Below are positions 47,401 through 61,047 of a stretch of 64,000 bases of DNA, in pieces. The position numbers and the translations under genes were made by a program. Each line of letters starts with the position of its first letter. The first letter of the stretch is position 1. Where the stretch lies: contig CM039466.1 of the NCBI GenBank assembly GCA_022414725.1, positions 13,719,158 through 13,783,157 on the forward strand. Direction: 5' to 3'. The stretch comes from Microglena sp. YARC. Taxonomy: Eukaryota > Chlorophyta > Chlorophyceae > Chlamydomonadales > Chlamydomonadaceae. The notes below the pieces were generated by a model. It had not been told where the DNA came from, ran no database searches, and saw only the letters and a program-made list of their open reading frames with translations.

Positions 47401-49852
47401 ACACTGGACCAGTACCAGGAGTTAGCCTCGTCAATTAACGAGGAGGAGTTATTGTTTGGATGGGACGTCTCTGAGTGGCCTCAGATCGGTGAGCTTCAGA
47501 AGGAGCATGAGCCATACGCCTCCCTGTGGAGCATCATCTTTGACCTGGGTACGCGCCAGGAAGACTGGCTGTTTGGAGCTGTGCAGAAGCTGGACCCCGA
47601 GGAGGTAGAGGAGCTAGTGAACGAGTGGTACAAGCGCATGCAGCGCCTTGCCAAGTCCCTGCCGCAAGCTGAGCAGCGCAAGCTGGCTGAGGAAACCCGT
47701 GCCAAACTCGAAGAGTATAAGGCATGGCTGCCTGTCCTGGCTTGTGTGTGCAACCCAGGTATGCATTGTGTGTGTGTGTTCCAGTCCAGGGGTAGCAAAC
47801 TGGGCTAGTGAATGAGTGGTACAAGGCCATGCAGCGTATTGCCAAGTCCCTGCTGCAAGCTGAGCAGGGCAAGCTGGCTGAGGAAACCCGTGCCAAACTC
47901 GAAGAGTATAAGGCATGGCTGCCTGTCCTGGCTTGTGTGTGCAACCCAGGTATGCATTGTGTATGTGTGTAACAGTCCATACCCAAACCAACCCAAACCA
48001 AACCAAACTAAACCAACCAAACCCAAACCAAACCAAACCAACCCCCAAACCAAACCAAACCAAACCAACCCTGCAGGAATGAGGGGCCGCCACTGGGACT
48101 CCCTGTCCCAGAAAATGGGCAACAAGGTAGTTCCTGGGGAGGAACTCACACTGTCAGGTTTGCTCAAGGGCAATATCTTGAAGCACTTGGATGGGCTTCA
48201 AGACATCAGCGACGGAGCCTCACGAGAGCACTCCCTTGAGAAGTCCCTGGACAGGATGCAGCAAGAGTGGAACAACGTACACTTCGAGCTCAGCCCGTGG
48301 AAGAACACAGGCAGCTTCATCCTCAAGGGTAGCAGTGTGGAGGAAGCACAGGTGTGGTGGGTGGTGGGGAGGGGGGGGGAGGGGGGGGGGGGGGGGGGGT
48401 AGCTCTGTGGGCAAGATGCAGCAAGAGTGGAACAACGTGCACTTCGAGCGCAGCCCGTGGAAGAATACTGGCAGCTTCATCCTCAAGGGTAGCAGTGTGG
48501 AGGAAGCTCGGGTATGGTGGGTGGTGGGTGGGTGGGTGGGTGAGCATACCGATATGGTTGATTTCTCTTTTTGAAAAAGCAAAAGTGGAACAACGTGCAC
48601 GTCGAGCTCAGCATGTGGAAGAACACAGGCAGCTTCATCCTCAAGGGTAGCAGTGTGGAGGAAGCACAGGTGTGGTGGGTGGTGGTGTGTGTGTGTGTGG
48701 GGGGGGGGGAGCTCTGTGGGCAAGATGCAGCAAGAGTGGAACAATGTGTACTTAGAGCTCAGCCCGTGGAAGAACACCGGAAGCTTCATCCTCAAGGGTA
48801 GCAATGTGGAGGAAGCACAGGTGTGGTGGGTGTTGGTGGTGAGGGGGGGAGAGGGGGGGGGGGGGGGGGGGGGGTAGCTGTGTGGGCAAGATGCATCAAG
48901 AATGGAACAACGTGCACTTCGTGCTCAGCCCGTGGAAGAACACCGGCAGCTTCATCCTCAAGGGTAGCATTGTGAAGGAAGTCCATGCTCTGCTAGGGTA
49001 CGAATGAGAGGAGTGGAAGGGGGGGGGGGAAGGGGGGTATGGAGGGGAAGGAGGGGAAGAGGGGGAAGGAGGAGAAGGGGGGTAAGGAGGGGAAGAAGGG
49101 GAAGGAGTGGAAGGGGGTAAGGAGGGGAAGAGGGGGAAGGAGAAGGGGGTAAGGAGGGGAAGAAGGGTAAGGAGTGGAAGGGGGGTAAGGAGGGGAAGTG
49201 AGGGAAGGAGGGGAAGGGGGGTAAGGAGGGGAAGGGAGGGAAGGAGGGAAAGGAGGGGGGTAAGGAGTGGAAGGAGGGGGAGGAGGGAAAGGGTGGGAAG
49301 GGGGGGGAGGAGGGGATGGGTGGGAAGGAGGGGGAGGAGGGGAAGGGGTGTTAGGAGGGAAAGGGGGGGAAGGAGGGGAAGGGGGTGAGGAGGGGAAGGG
49401 GGTGAGGAGGGGAAGGGGGTGAGGAGGGGAAGGGTAAGCAGTCTGGAGGAAGCACATGTGCTGTATGTTTGGATGTTGCAGTCCAGGGGTAGGCAAAATA
49501 GGCTAAAGGGACTTGCCTAACCGTGAGAGAATGGGCTAAAAAGAGGTGCTGCTGGATGACCATATCGATATAGTTGATATCTCTTTTCGAGAAAAGCAGC
49601 TTAGATCCTTACATCCCTAGTACTCACTGCCCTGAAAAATGCTTTTGTTTCTCCCCCACCCCCACCCACTTACCCACCCACCCACACCCACACCTACCTC
49701 ACCACCACCACCCCACCCACACCCACACCCACACCCCACAGGTGCTACTGGATGACCACACCATCAAGAGCCAGGCCATGGCCTCGTCTCCTGCAGCGGC
49801 GCCCTTCGCTGAGCGTATTGAACAATGGGTGACGAAGCTCACTGGCATGCAG

Positions 49853-49943
<91 letters not shown>

Positions 49944-49949
49944 CTTCTA

Positions 49950-49981
<32 letters not shown>

Positions 49982-49987
49982 CCTGCC

Positions 49988-50043
<56 letters not shown>

Positions 50044-50049
50044 CTTCTA

Positions 50050-50131
<82 letters not shown>

Positions 50132-50133
50132 CT

Positions 50134-50176
<43 letters not shown>

Positions 50177-50186
50177 GCCTGCCTGC

Positions 50187-50230
<44 letters not shown>

Positions 50231-50240
50231 CTTCTATCTA

Positions 50241-50273
<33 letters not shown>

Positions 50274-53200
50274 ATGCTTGTCTGTCTGTATGTCGTCTGC
50301 TGCGTGAGCGGGTACATCATGGGCAGCAGATGAGTAGGAAAGGTCTTATCAACGGGAGCACCCCAGAGTTCACTCATTTTTGATTATGCTCACGTTTCAC
50401 TGCTCATTGTGTTTTGTTCTGCACATTCATATGTAGGTAGGTAGGTAGGTAGGTAGGTAGGTGGGTATGTAGGTAGGTAGGTAGGTGGGTGGGTGGGTAG
50501 GTAGGTATATGGGTAGGCAGATACATAGGTAGATAGGTAGGTAGGTAGGTTGAGCAGGTACCTGGCAGTGGGTAGGAATGTTACTAGTTTGGTCTCACTT
50601 GAGCACCTTGGGCTGCATATTTGTAGGGAACAGCAACATGATATCATATGATACGATATCATGTCATCATATGATATCGTATTATGTCGGCAGTCTGACT
50701 AAGCTAAAGTTACCATTTACATACAATATCGTACAATGCAGTTTGTATGATATCATATGATATCCATACTCGCCTTTGGTCAACATCATATGATATGCTA
50801 GGCCCTACACATTTGCATAGGCCTCTGCATGTGCATTTGCATCCGTTGTGTCATTGTTACCTTTTCCTGTCTTCCTGTTGTTTAATCATTTAAATTTATG
50901 TATGTTTTATTGTTGTTGTTACAGTCCAGGGGTAGCCAAATAGTTTAAAGGGGCTTGCCCTGCCACAGCCCCGCCCCACCACAGCCCCGCCACAGCCTTG
51001 CCTCCACAGCCCGCCACAGCCCAGCCCCAGCCACTGCTCCCCCACTCAGGCTCTATGTTCACTAGTGTGTGCAAGAAGTGGGTCCAATGCATGCCGTCAT
51101 GTGGTTGTTAAAGTCCTTTGGTAGTCAAATAGTGTTAAGGGGCTTGCCCCACCACAGCGCCGCCAGCAAAGCCCGCCACAGCCCTGCCTCCACAGCCCGC
51201 CACAGCCCAGCCCCAGCCACTGCTCCCCCACTCAGGCTCTATGTTCACTAGCGTGTGCAAGAAGTGGGTCCAATGCATGCCGTCATGTGGTTGTTAAAGT
51301 CCTTTGGTAGTCAAATAGTGTTAAGGGGCTTGCCCCACCACAGCGCCGCCAGCAAAGCCCGCCACAACCCTGCCTCCACAGCCCGCCCCAGCCCAGCCCC
51401 AGCCACTGCTCCCCCACTGGGGCTCTATGTTCACTAGCGTGTGCAAGGAGTGGGTCCAATGCATGCCGTCATGTGTATGTTGTTACAGTCCAGGGGTAGT
51501 CGAATAGTGTTAAGGGGCTTGCCCTGTCACAGCCCCACCACAGCCCAGCCCCGCGCCGCCACAGCCCCGCCACCACAGCCCCCCATAGCCCAGCCCCAGC
51601 CACTGCTCCCCCACTGGGGCTCTATGTTCACTAGCACTCTGTGTGCAAGAGGTGGATCCAATGCATGCCGTCATGTGTATGTTATTACAGTCCAGGGGTA
51701 GCCAAATAGTGTTAAGGGGCTTGCCCAACCATGATATCAGGAGGGACTAAACAAAAAAACTGAGTAACTGAACCCCAAACGATCGTTTTACCGATGAAGG
51801 CCCTGAGTTTGTTCTACAGTCACCCAATTCACTATCTTGCTTTAAAGATGTCAATGCATTATGCACACCCCTAGGCACAGCTCATCTAATGAATTTGCGG
51901 TTCTCGTCGCACTTTATAATATGCACGCCCCCCGTTGAATACAATATATGTGGGCCCCCGTTGTTTACGATTTGTTGGGGTTCAGTTCACCAGTGCTTGC
52001 TTTTTAAGCTGCCTGTCATTTTTTGAAGGACGGGCAAGTCCTTTTAGCCTATTTGGCTACCCCTGGACAGTAAAAATACAGACAAATACATGCATACATA
52101 CATATACAAATACATACATACGCAGGATATCTTCGATGAGTGGATGAAGTGCCAGGTTAGGTGGATGTACCTTGGCCCTGTGTATGGCTCTGAGGAGATT
52201 GCAAAGCAGATGCCCAAAGAGAGGTATGTATGCATTTGTGCAGTCCAGCCTTTACGTGTCTTGGGGTATTTATTAATATATGTAGCAAGATATTTTCATC
52301 CTCTTAACAAAGGAAGGTATGTGAGCATTTGTACTGTCCAGCCTTTACATTTATTGTGACATTTATTAATAACTGTAGCAAGATGTTTCCATCCTCTGAA
52401 CCAAGAGAGGTATGTAAGCATGTGTACAGTCCAGCCTTTACGTTTCTTGTTGCATTTATAAATAATTGTAGCAAGATGTTTCCATCTTCTGAATGAGTCA
52501 TGGTTCATTAACATTCTCGTATTAGAGTCGTTGGGAACTAAATCATGCTTGATTCCTAATTTATAAGCAAACATTCCTACTTTATAAGAAAACAATCCTA
52601 ATTTATAACAAAACATTCATAATTTATAGGAAAGAAAACAATCCTAATTTATAGAGATTTCCCCCCTAATTTATAAGAAGAAAATGTTCCTCTCCTCAGG
52701 TATGAATTCCAGGGGGCAGATAGGAAGGGGCGCAGCATCATGGAGACTGTACAGCAGACTAGATTGGTTATCCAGATAACAGACACCAAGCATTTGATCG
52801 ATGACCTAAGGGGATGCAATGGTTCATTCATTAACAACTAAATCATGCCCGGTTCCTAATTTATACAAAAATATTCTTAATTTATATGAAAACATTCCTA
52901 ATTTGTAGGACAGAAAACATTCCGAATCTATTAAAATGAAATATTCCTAATCTATAAGAAAACAAATCATAGTTTATTGGAAAGCATTCATAATTGATAA
53001 TAAAGCATTCCTATTTTATAAGAAAACATTCCAAATTGATAAGAAGAAAACATTCCTAATTTATAAGAAAGAAATCAGTCCTAATTTATAAAAGAATGGA
53101 ACATTCCTAATTGATAAGAAAAAACATATTCCTAATTGATAAGAAAAAAACATTCCTCTCCTCAGGTACGAGTTCCAGGGGGCAGACAGGAAGTGGCGCA

Positions 53201-56200
53201 GCATTATGGAGAATGTACAGCAGACTAGCTTAGTTATCCAGATGAATGTCACAGAGCATTTGATCGATGACCTGATGGGGTGCAACGGTTCATCTATTAA
53301 CAACTAAATCATGCCCGGTTCCTAATGTATAAGAAAACATTCCTAATTTATAAGAAAACATTCCTTGTGTCTCAGAAAACATTCCTAATTTATAAGAAAA
53401 TATTCCTAATTTATAGGGAAACGTTTCTAATTTTTTAAGAGAACATTCCTAATTGGTAAGAAAAAATCATTCCTAATTGATAAGAAAGAATCATTCCTAA
53501 TTTACGGCTAATTTATAAGAAAAAAACATTCCTAATTTATAAGAAGAAAAACATTCCTCTCTACAGGTATGAATTCCAGGGTGCAGACAGGAAATGGCGC
53601 AGCATCATGGAGACTGTACAGCAGACTAGCTTGGTTATCCAGATGACAGACACCGAGCATTTGATCGATGACCTGATGGGTTGCAACGGAGCCTTCAACA
53701 ACATTGAGCGTTCGCTAAACGAATACCTTGACAGCAAGAAGATCATCTTCCCTCGCTTCTTTTTCCTGTCCAATGATGAGCTTATCGAGATCCTGTCCGA
53801 GGCAAAGGATCCGCTGCAAGTGCAACCGTTTGTTAAGAAAATATTCGAAGCTGTGGAGTGCTTTGAATTCAATGCTGGGCTGGAGATCGTGGGCATGGTT
53901 TCCATTGAGGGGGAGAAGATCCCCTTCGACAAGCCTGTGGAGACTGCCGGCGAGTACAACGGAGTGGAGAGGTGGCTGCTCATGGCGGAAGACATGATGC
54001 GCAAGAGCCTTGCAACAATCACACGGCAATCGTTCGAGTCGTACCCTACCCAGCCCCGAGGCAAGTGGATACTCCAATGGCCTGGTCAGATCGTCCTCGC
54101 TGTTGGGCAAACCTACTGGTCTGCCGCCTGCACCAAGGCGATCATGGAGGGAGGCACCCACGGCTTGACCACATTAGCTGCGAAGAACACCGATGAGCTT
54201 ATGGAGGAGGTAATGCTGGTGCGAGGGGAGCTGACGACTCTGGAGCGTGCTACCCTCGGGTCGTTGGTGGTTTTAGATGTCCATGGACGCGACGTGGTGG
54301 TGGAGATGGTGAAAGACGAGGTTGCAGTGGTGGAGGACTTCAGCTGGCAGAGCCGATTGCGCTATTACTACGAGGATAACGAGTTGCTGGTGAGTGTGGG
54401 TGCGGCCGTGTGGGTGTGGGTGTCTGGGTGGCCATGTGGATGTGGCCGAGTGGGTGTGGGTGTGTGGGTGGCAGTGTTCGTGTGGTTGTGTGGGTGGCCG
54501 TGTTGGTCTAGCCGTGTGGGTGTGGTTACAGGTGTCGGCTTGCAAACATTAGGGATAGTAGTGCATGGTATTGCAACTCAATCCCATTCCCCATTCTAGC
54601 ATGTGCGCATGCTGAATTCCATGTGTGTGTGTGCGTGTTGGTGGCCGTGTGGGCGTGTGGGTGTGGCCGTATGGAAGTCAGGTTGCTAACATTAGGGATT
54701 CTCATCCACGCTGGGGCGCATGCTGAATGCCATGCGTGTGTGGGCATGTGGGTGGCTGTGTTGGTGTGTGGGTGTGGCTGTGTGGGTGCCAGCTTGCTAA
54801 CATAAGGGATTCTCATCCTTGCAGATGCGCATGCTCAATGCCATGTTTGTGTGGGCGTGTGGGTGTGGCCGCGTGGGTGCCAGCTTGCTAACATTAGGAA
54901 TTCTCATCCTCGCAGGTGCGCATGCTGAATGCCATGTGCGTGTACAGATACGAGTACCTAGGCAACTCGACCCGCTTGGTCAATACTCTCCTCACGGATC
55001 ATGGCATTGTGGGTGTGGTCGTGTGGCATTGTGGGTGGCCATGTGTGTGTGGGCGTGTGGGTGGCTGTGTGGGTGCCAGCTTGCTAACATTAGGGATTCT
55101 CATCCTTGCAGGTGCGCATGCTGAATGCCATCTGCGTGTACAGATACGAGTACCTAGGCAACTCAACCCGCTTGGTCATCACTCCCCTCACAGATCATGG
55201 CATTGTGGGTGTGGCCGTGTGGCATTGTGGGTGGCCATGTGTGTGTGGGCGTGTGGGTGGCTGTGTGGGTCCCAGCTTGCTAACATTAGGGATTCTCATC
55301 CTTGCAGGTGCGCATGCTGAATGCCATCTGCGTGTACAGATACGAGTACCTAGGCAACTCAACCCGCTTGGTCATCACTCCCCTCACAGATCATGGCATT
55401 GTGGGTGTGGCCGTGTGGCATTGTGGGTGGCCATGTGTGTGTGGGCGTGTGGGTGGCTGTGTGGGTGCCAGCTTACTAACATTAGGGATTCTCATCCTCG
55501 CAGGTCCGCATGCTGAATGCCATGTGCGTGTACGGATACGAGTACCTAGGCAATTCGACCCGCTTGGTCATCACTCCCCTCACGGATCGATGCTACCGAA
55601 CACTACTGGGCGCCCATCACCTGAACCTAGGCGGCGCTCCTGCAGGCCCTGCTGGTACCGGAAAGACCGAGACCACCAAGGATCTTGCCAAAGCCGTCGC
55701 CATTCAGTGCGTGGTGTTCAATTGCTCCGATGGGCTTGACTACATTGCCATGGGGAAGTTCTTCAAAGGGCTTGCAGCCTCAGGTATGTCAGGGTTGTTG
55801 ACAATCATGGGCTTTATTGGGTTGTTCAATCAAACAAACAAACACACAAACAAACAAACAAACAAACAAACAGATAAACAGACCAACAAACAAACAAACA
55901 AATAGATTAACAGACTAACAAACAACTAAACACACAGATAAACAGACTGGCAAACAAACGAACAAACAGATAAACAGACTAACAGACTAACTACTCTCAG
56001 TGGGCATCGCACGGGGGGGCTTGGCATTGGTAGACAGTGTGCAACCCAGGATTGGCTTAAAATAAATAAATAAATACATAAATAATACGCCTTATTACTA
56101 GGCGTGAGGTTCAGGGGGCCAGCCTATATGCTTGAGTTGGCTAAAAATAAATAAATACATGAATGGTACGCCTTATTATGAAGCGTGAGGTTGAGGGGGC

Positions 56201-57878
56201 CAGCCTGTTTGCTTGAGTTGGCTAAAAATAAATAAATACATGAATAGTACGCCTTATCATGAAGCGTGAGGTTGAGGGGGACAGCCCGTTTGCTTAAGCT
56301 GGCTTAAGATAACTAAATACATAAACAGTACGCCTTATTACAAGGCGTGAGGTTGAGGGGGCCAGTCCGTTTGCTTAATTTGGCTTAAAAACCATGTAAC
56401 AATCCAATCCAACCCCCTCAACCAATCCAACCTCTCCAACCAATCCAACTTTCCCAATCCAACCCAAACTTCCCAACCAATCCAACCTTCCCAATCCAAT
56501 CCAATCCAACCTTCCCAATCCAATCAAACCTCCCCAACCAATCCAACCAATCCAATCCAACCTTCCCAACCAATCCAACCTCAGGCGCGTGGGCATGTTT
56601 CGATGAGTTCAATCGCATTGAGCTAGAGGTGCTGTCGGTAGTTGCCCAGCAGGTGCTGACCATTCAGCGAGCCAAGCAGGCCGAAAAGAAGCGCTTCACC
56701 TTTGAGGGGTCCGAGCTGCCGCTGATCAAAACATGCAATGTGTTCATAACCATGAACCCAGGCTACGCAGGCAAGTCTGGGGTTGGGGTGGTGGGGGTGG
56801 GGGGGTGGGAGCTGGAGGTGCTGACCATTCAGCGAGCCAAGCAGGCCGACAAGAAGCGCTTCATTTTTGAGGGGTCCGAGCTGCTGCTGATCAAAACATG
56901 CAATGTGTTCATCACCATGAACCCAGGCTACGCAGGCAAGTCTGGGGTTGAGGTGGTGCGTTTGTGTATGTGTGGGTGTTGGTGGGTGGGGGGCTGGGTG
57001 GAAGCTGCCGCTGATCAAAATATGTAATGTGTTCATCGCCATGAACCCAGGCTATGCAGGCAAGTCTGGGGTGGTGGTGGTGGTGCGTTTGTGTATGTGT
57101 GTGTGTGGTGGTGGTGGTGGTGGTGGTGGGGGTGGGGGGGAATGGAAGCTGCCGCTGATCAAGGCATGTACTGTTTTCATCGCCATGAACCCAGGCTATG
57201 CAGGCAAGTCTGGGGTTGTGGTGGTGGTGGTGGGGTGGGGTGGGGTGTGGGGGTGTGGGGGGGTGGGGGGGGACCTGGAGGTGCTGACCATTCAGCGAGC
57301 CAAGCAGGCCGACAAGAAGCGCTTCACCTTTGAGGGGTCCGAGCTGCCGCTGATCAAAACATGCAATGTGTTCATCGCCATGAACCCAGGCTATGCAGGC
57401 AAGTCTGGGGTGGTGGTGCGGTTGTGTATGTGTATGTGTGTGTGTGGGGGTGGGTAGGGGGGCTGGGTGTGTGGGGGGGGGAAGCTGCCGCTGATCAAAA
57501 CATGCAATGTGTTCACCGCCATGAACCCAGGCTACGCAGGCAAGTCTGGGGTGGTGGTGGTGGTGGTGGTGCGTTTGTGCATGAGTGTGTGTGTGGTGTG
57601 TGTGTGTGGGGGGGAGGGGGGGAGGGGCTGGGTGGAAGCTGCCGCTGATCAAAACATGCTATGTGTTCACCGCCATGAACCCAGGCTACGCAGGCAAGTC
57701 TGGGGTGGTGGTGGTGGTGGTGGTGCGTTTGTGTATGAGTGTGTGTGGGGGGAGGGGAGGGGGGAGGGGCTGGGTGGAAGCTGCCGATGATCAAAACATG
57801 CTATGTGTTCATCGCCAGGAACCCAGGCTACGCAGGCAAGTCTGGGGTGGTGGTGGTGGTGCGTTTGTGTATGAGTGT

Positions 57879-57909
<31 letters not shown>

Positions 57910-60900
57910 GGGGGGAGGGGCTGGGTGGAAGCTGCCGCTGATCAAAACATGCAATGTGTTCATCGCCATGAACCCAGGCTACGCAGGCAAGTCTGGGTTG
58001 TTGTTGGTGGTGGTGCGCTTGTGTATGTGTGTGTGCGTGTGTGGGGGGGTGGGGGGGGGGGTGGGGGGAAGCTGCCGCTGATCAGAACATGTAATGTGTT
58101 CATCACCTTGAACCCAGGCTACGCAGGAAAGTCTGGGGTTGGGGTGGTAGTGGTGGTGGTGGTTGTGGTGCGATTGTGTATGTATGTTAGTGGGTGGGTG
58201 GGTGGGGGAGGGGGGAGCTGGGTGGAAGCTGCCGCTGATCAAAACATGTAATGTGTTTATCGTCATAAACCCAGGCTATGCAGGCAGGTCTGGGCTGCCT
58301 TACAGCCTAAAGCCCTTGTTCCGAGACATGGCCATGATGGTTCCTCCACCTCCCACACCCCTCCCCCACCCAACTCACCCACCTAACTCACCCCACCCAC
58401 TCCCTGTCCCAGGTCGCTCTGAGCTGCCTGACAACCTGAAGGCCCTGTTCCGAGATGTGGCCATGATGGTCCCTGACTATGCCATGATCGCTGAGATCAT
58501 GCTCTACTCGTACGGTTACATGGAGGCGCGCTCGCTAGCGCAGAAGCTGGTACAGACCTACCGCCTTTGCTCAGAGCAGCTCTCGCGACAAGACCACTAC
58601 GACTATGGCATGCGTGCCGTGATGGCGGTCTTGCGTGCTGCCGGCAACCTCAAGCGTCGCTACCCCGAACAGGTGAAAACATAATTGTGACCCTCCTCCT
58701 CCACCTCTTCCTCCTCCTCCCCCCCCCCGCCCCCACCACCATCACACACACACACTACGCCCCCCACCACCCACTCACCCACACCCACCCCACCCTACCT
58801 GCCCTTCCCCCTCTTCCCTCACTGCCACCACACTCACTACCACCTGCTCCCCTTGACTTTCCTCCTGCAGGAGGAGGACGTGCTAATGCTGCGTGCCATC
58901 ACTGACGTCAACCTGCCCAAGTTCCTAGGGGAGGACGTGCCCCTTTTCATGAGCATGCATCCCTCCTCTCCCCCCCCCCCCCCCCCCTGCACCCCTCCAC
59001 CTCCCACCCGCTCCCCACCACCACCACCACCACCACCCTACACACATAGACAGTCACTCACCACACCACTCCACCCCTCTTCCCTCACTGCCACCTGCCC
59101 CCCTTGACTCTCCTCCTCCAGGAGGAGGACGTGCTAATGCTGCGTGCCATCACTGACGTCAACCTACCCAAGTTCCTCGACGAGGACGTGCCCCTCTTCA
59201 AGGGCATCCTCAGCGATCTCTTCCCGGGCGTCCTGCTCCCCGACATAAACTACACCGACATCCTAGGCGCTCTGACAGAGAACTCCATCAAGCAGGGTCT
59301 GCAGCCTCTACCTGCGTTCCTGGATAAGGCCATTCAGTTGTACGAAATGATCATCGTGCGACACGGCCTGATGTTGGTTGGCCAGTCGTTTGGCATGAAG
59401 ACCTCGGCCATCCGGGTCCTCGCAGGTAGGGGGGGCTGGTCAGCACTTCTTTTCCTGAACCACCGAAATCCTAATCGTTAACCCTAAAACCACCCAAACC
59501 CTAAATCCTTAACTCTAAACCGTGGCCTGAAGACCTCGGCCATCCGTGTCCTTGCAGTTAGGGGGGAGCTGTTCAGCACTTAGCTGTTCAGCACTTCTTT
59601 TTCCGCTACGTATATAGCGCTACTTTTGACCACGTTTTGGCCCAAATTGCCGCTATCAAAAAAGTTTGGCCCTAAATGGCCCTACAAAGGTTTTAGAAGC
59701 TACAAAGACGCTGTCCCTGGACGAGGCCTAGAACCATAAAGCTAGAAAAAACCCACTTTCAGAGTTGATAACAAAAAATCCCGATGGTCAGCACTTCTTT
59801 TCCTGAACCACCGAAACACTAAACCTAAACCCTAAATCCTAAACCATTTAAACCCAAGTGCTGACCAGGTTCCCTCCACTCCCCCACTTGCAGCCTTCTT
59901 GGAGGACCTGTGCAAGGCTGACAAGGGGGAGTTAAAGACCAAGTACTTAACACCCCATAACCCCCACCCCACCCCCTGCCTCACCCCCACTCCTCCACTT
60001 GCAGCCTCCTTGGGGGACCTGTGCAAGGCTGACAAAGGAGGAGTTCAAGACTTAGTACTACACAATATACACCCCACCCCCACCCCCATATCCACCCACC
60101 CACCCACCCCCTGCCTCACCCCACTCCCCCACCTGCAGCCTCCTTGGGGGACCTGTGCAAGGCTGACAAAGGAGAGTTCAAGACTAAGTACTACACGCTC
60201 AACCCCAAGTCAGTGTCTCTAGGCCAGCTGTACGGTCAGGATGATCCTCTTTCCCAGGAGTGGACTGATGGTATCCTCGCAGTCACCTTCAGGTATGCAT
60301 GTTGTTTGTTGTTACAGTGATAATGTATGCATGTATGTATGTATGCATGCATGTATGTATGTATGTATGTATGTATGTATGTATGTATGTATGTATGCAT
60401 GCATGCATGTATGTATGTATGTATGTATGTATGTATGTAGGTATGTAGGTATGTAGGTATGTAGGTATGTATGTATGTGTGTATGTCTGTCTGTCTGTGT
60501 GTATGTATGTATGTATGCATGTATGTGTGTGAATGTATGTATGTATGTATGTATGTATGTATGTATGTATGTATGTATGTATGTATGTATGTATGTATGT
60601 ATGTGTGTGTATATGTATGTATGTGTGTATGCATGCATGCATGTATGTATGCATGTACTAGTACGGTAGCCCGTGTGGCCGGTGGCCACACCTACTCTCA
60701 CGTAGACAAACCACCCCCTCCCCAATCATAGTACGGTGCCCGTTTGGCCTTTGGTCACACCTGTTTGGGGCTGGGTTACATAATGGTTTACATTTGTACT
60801 CCCCCCTACTACGCCCCCCCCCCCCCCCCCCCCCCCTCCCCCTCCTTCCCTCCCGCTAGCCACACCTGTTTTTGGCTGGGTTACAAAACGGTTCATGCTG

Positions 60901-61016
60901 GTTTTCTCTGCAGTGAATGCAGGTGCATGCAACTTAAAACACTGACGGACGCATATCCCTTGCGATGGTCTCCCTATGCACCCACAAGCACACACTCACC
61001 GACGTACTTTTCCTGA

Positions 61017-61047
<31 letters not shown>

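Noticed and set aside
49574..50383. Cys/Leu/Ser/Val-rich ORFs of up to 269 codons
   Set aside because: They are translations of the TCTG microsatellite in a dynein intron.
60236..60725. Tyr/Ile/His-rich ORFs
   Set aside because: They come from the TATG repeat after the exon 20 donor.
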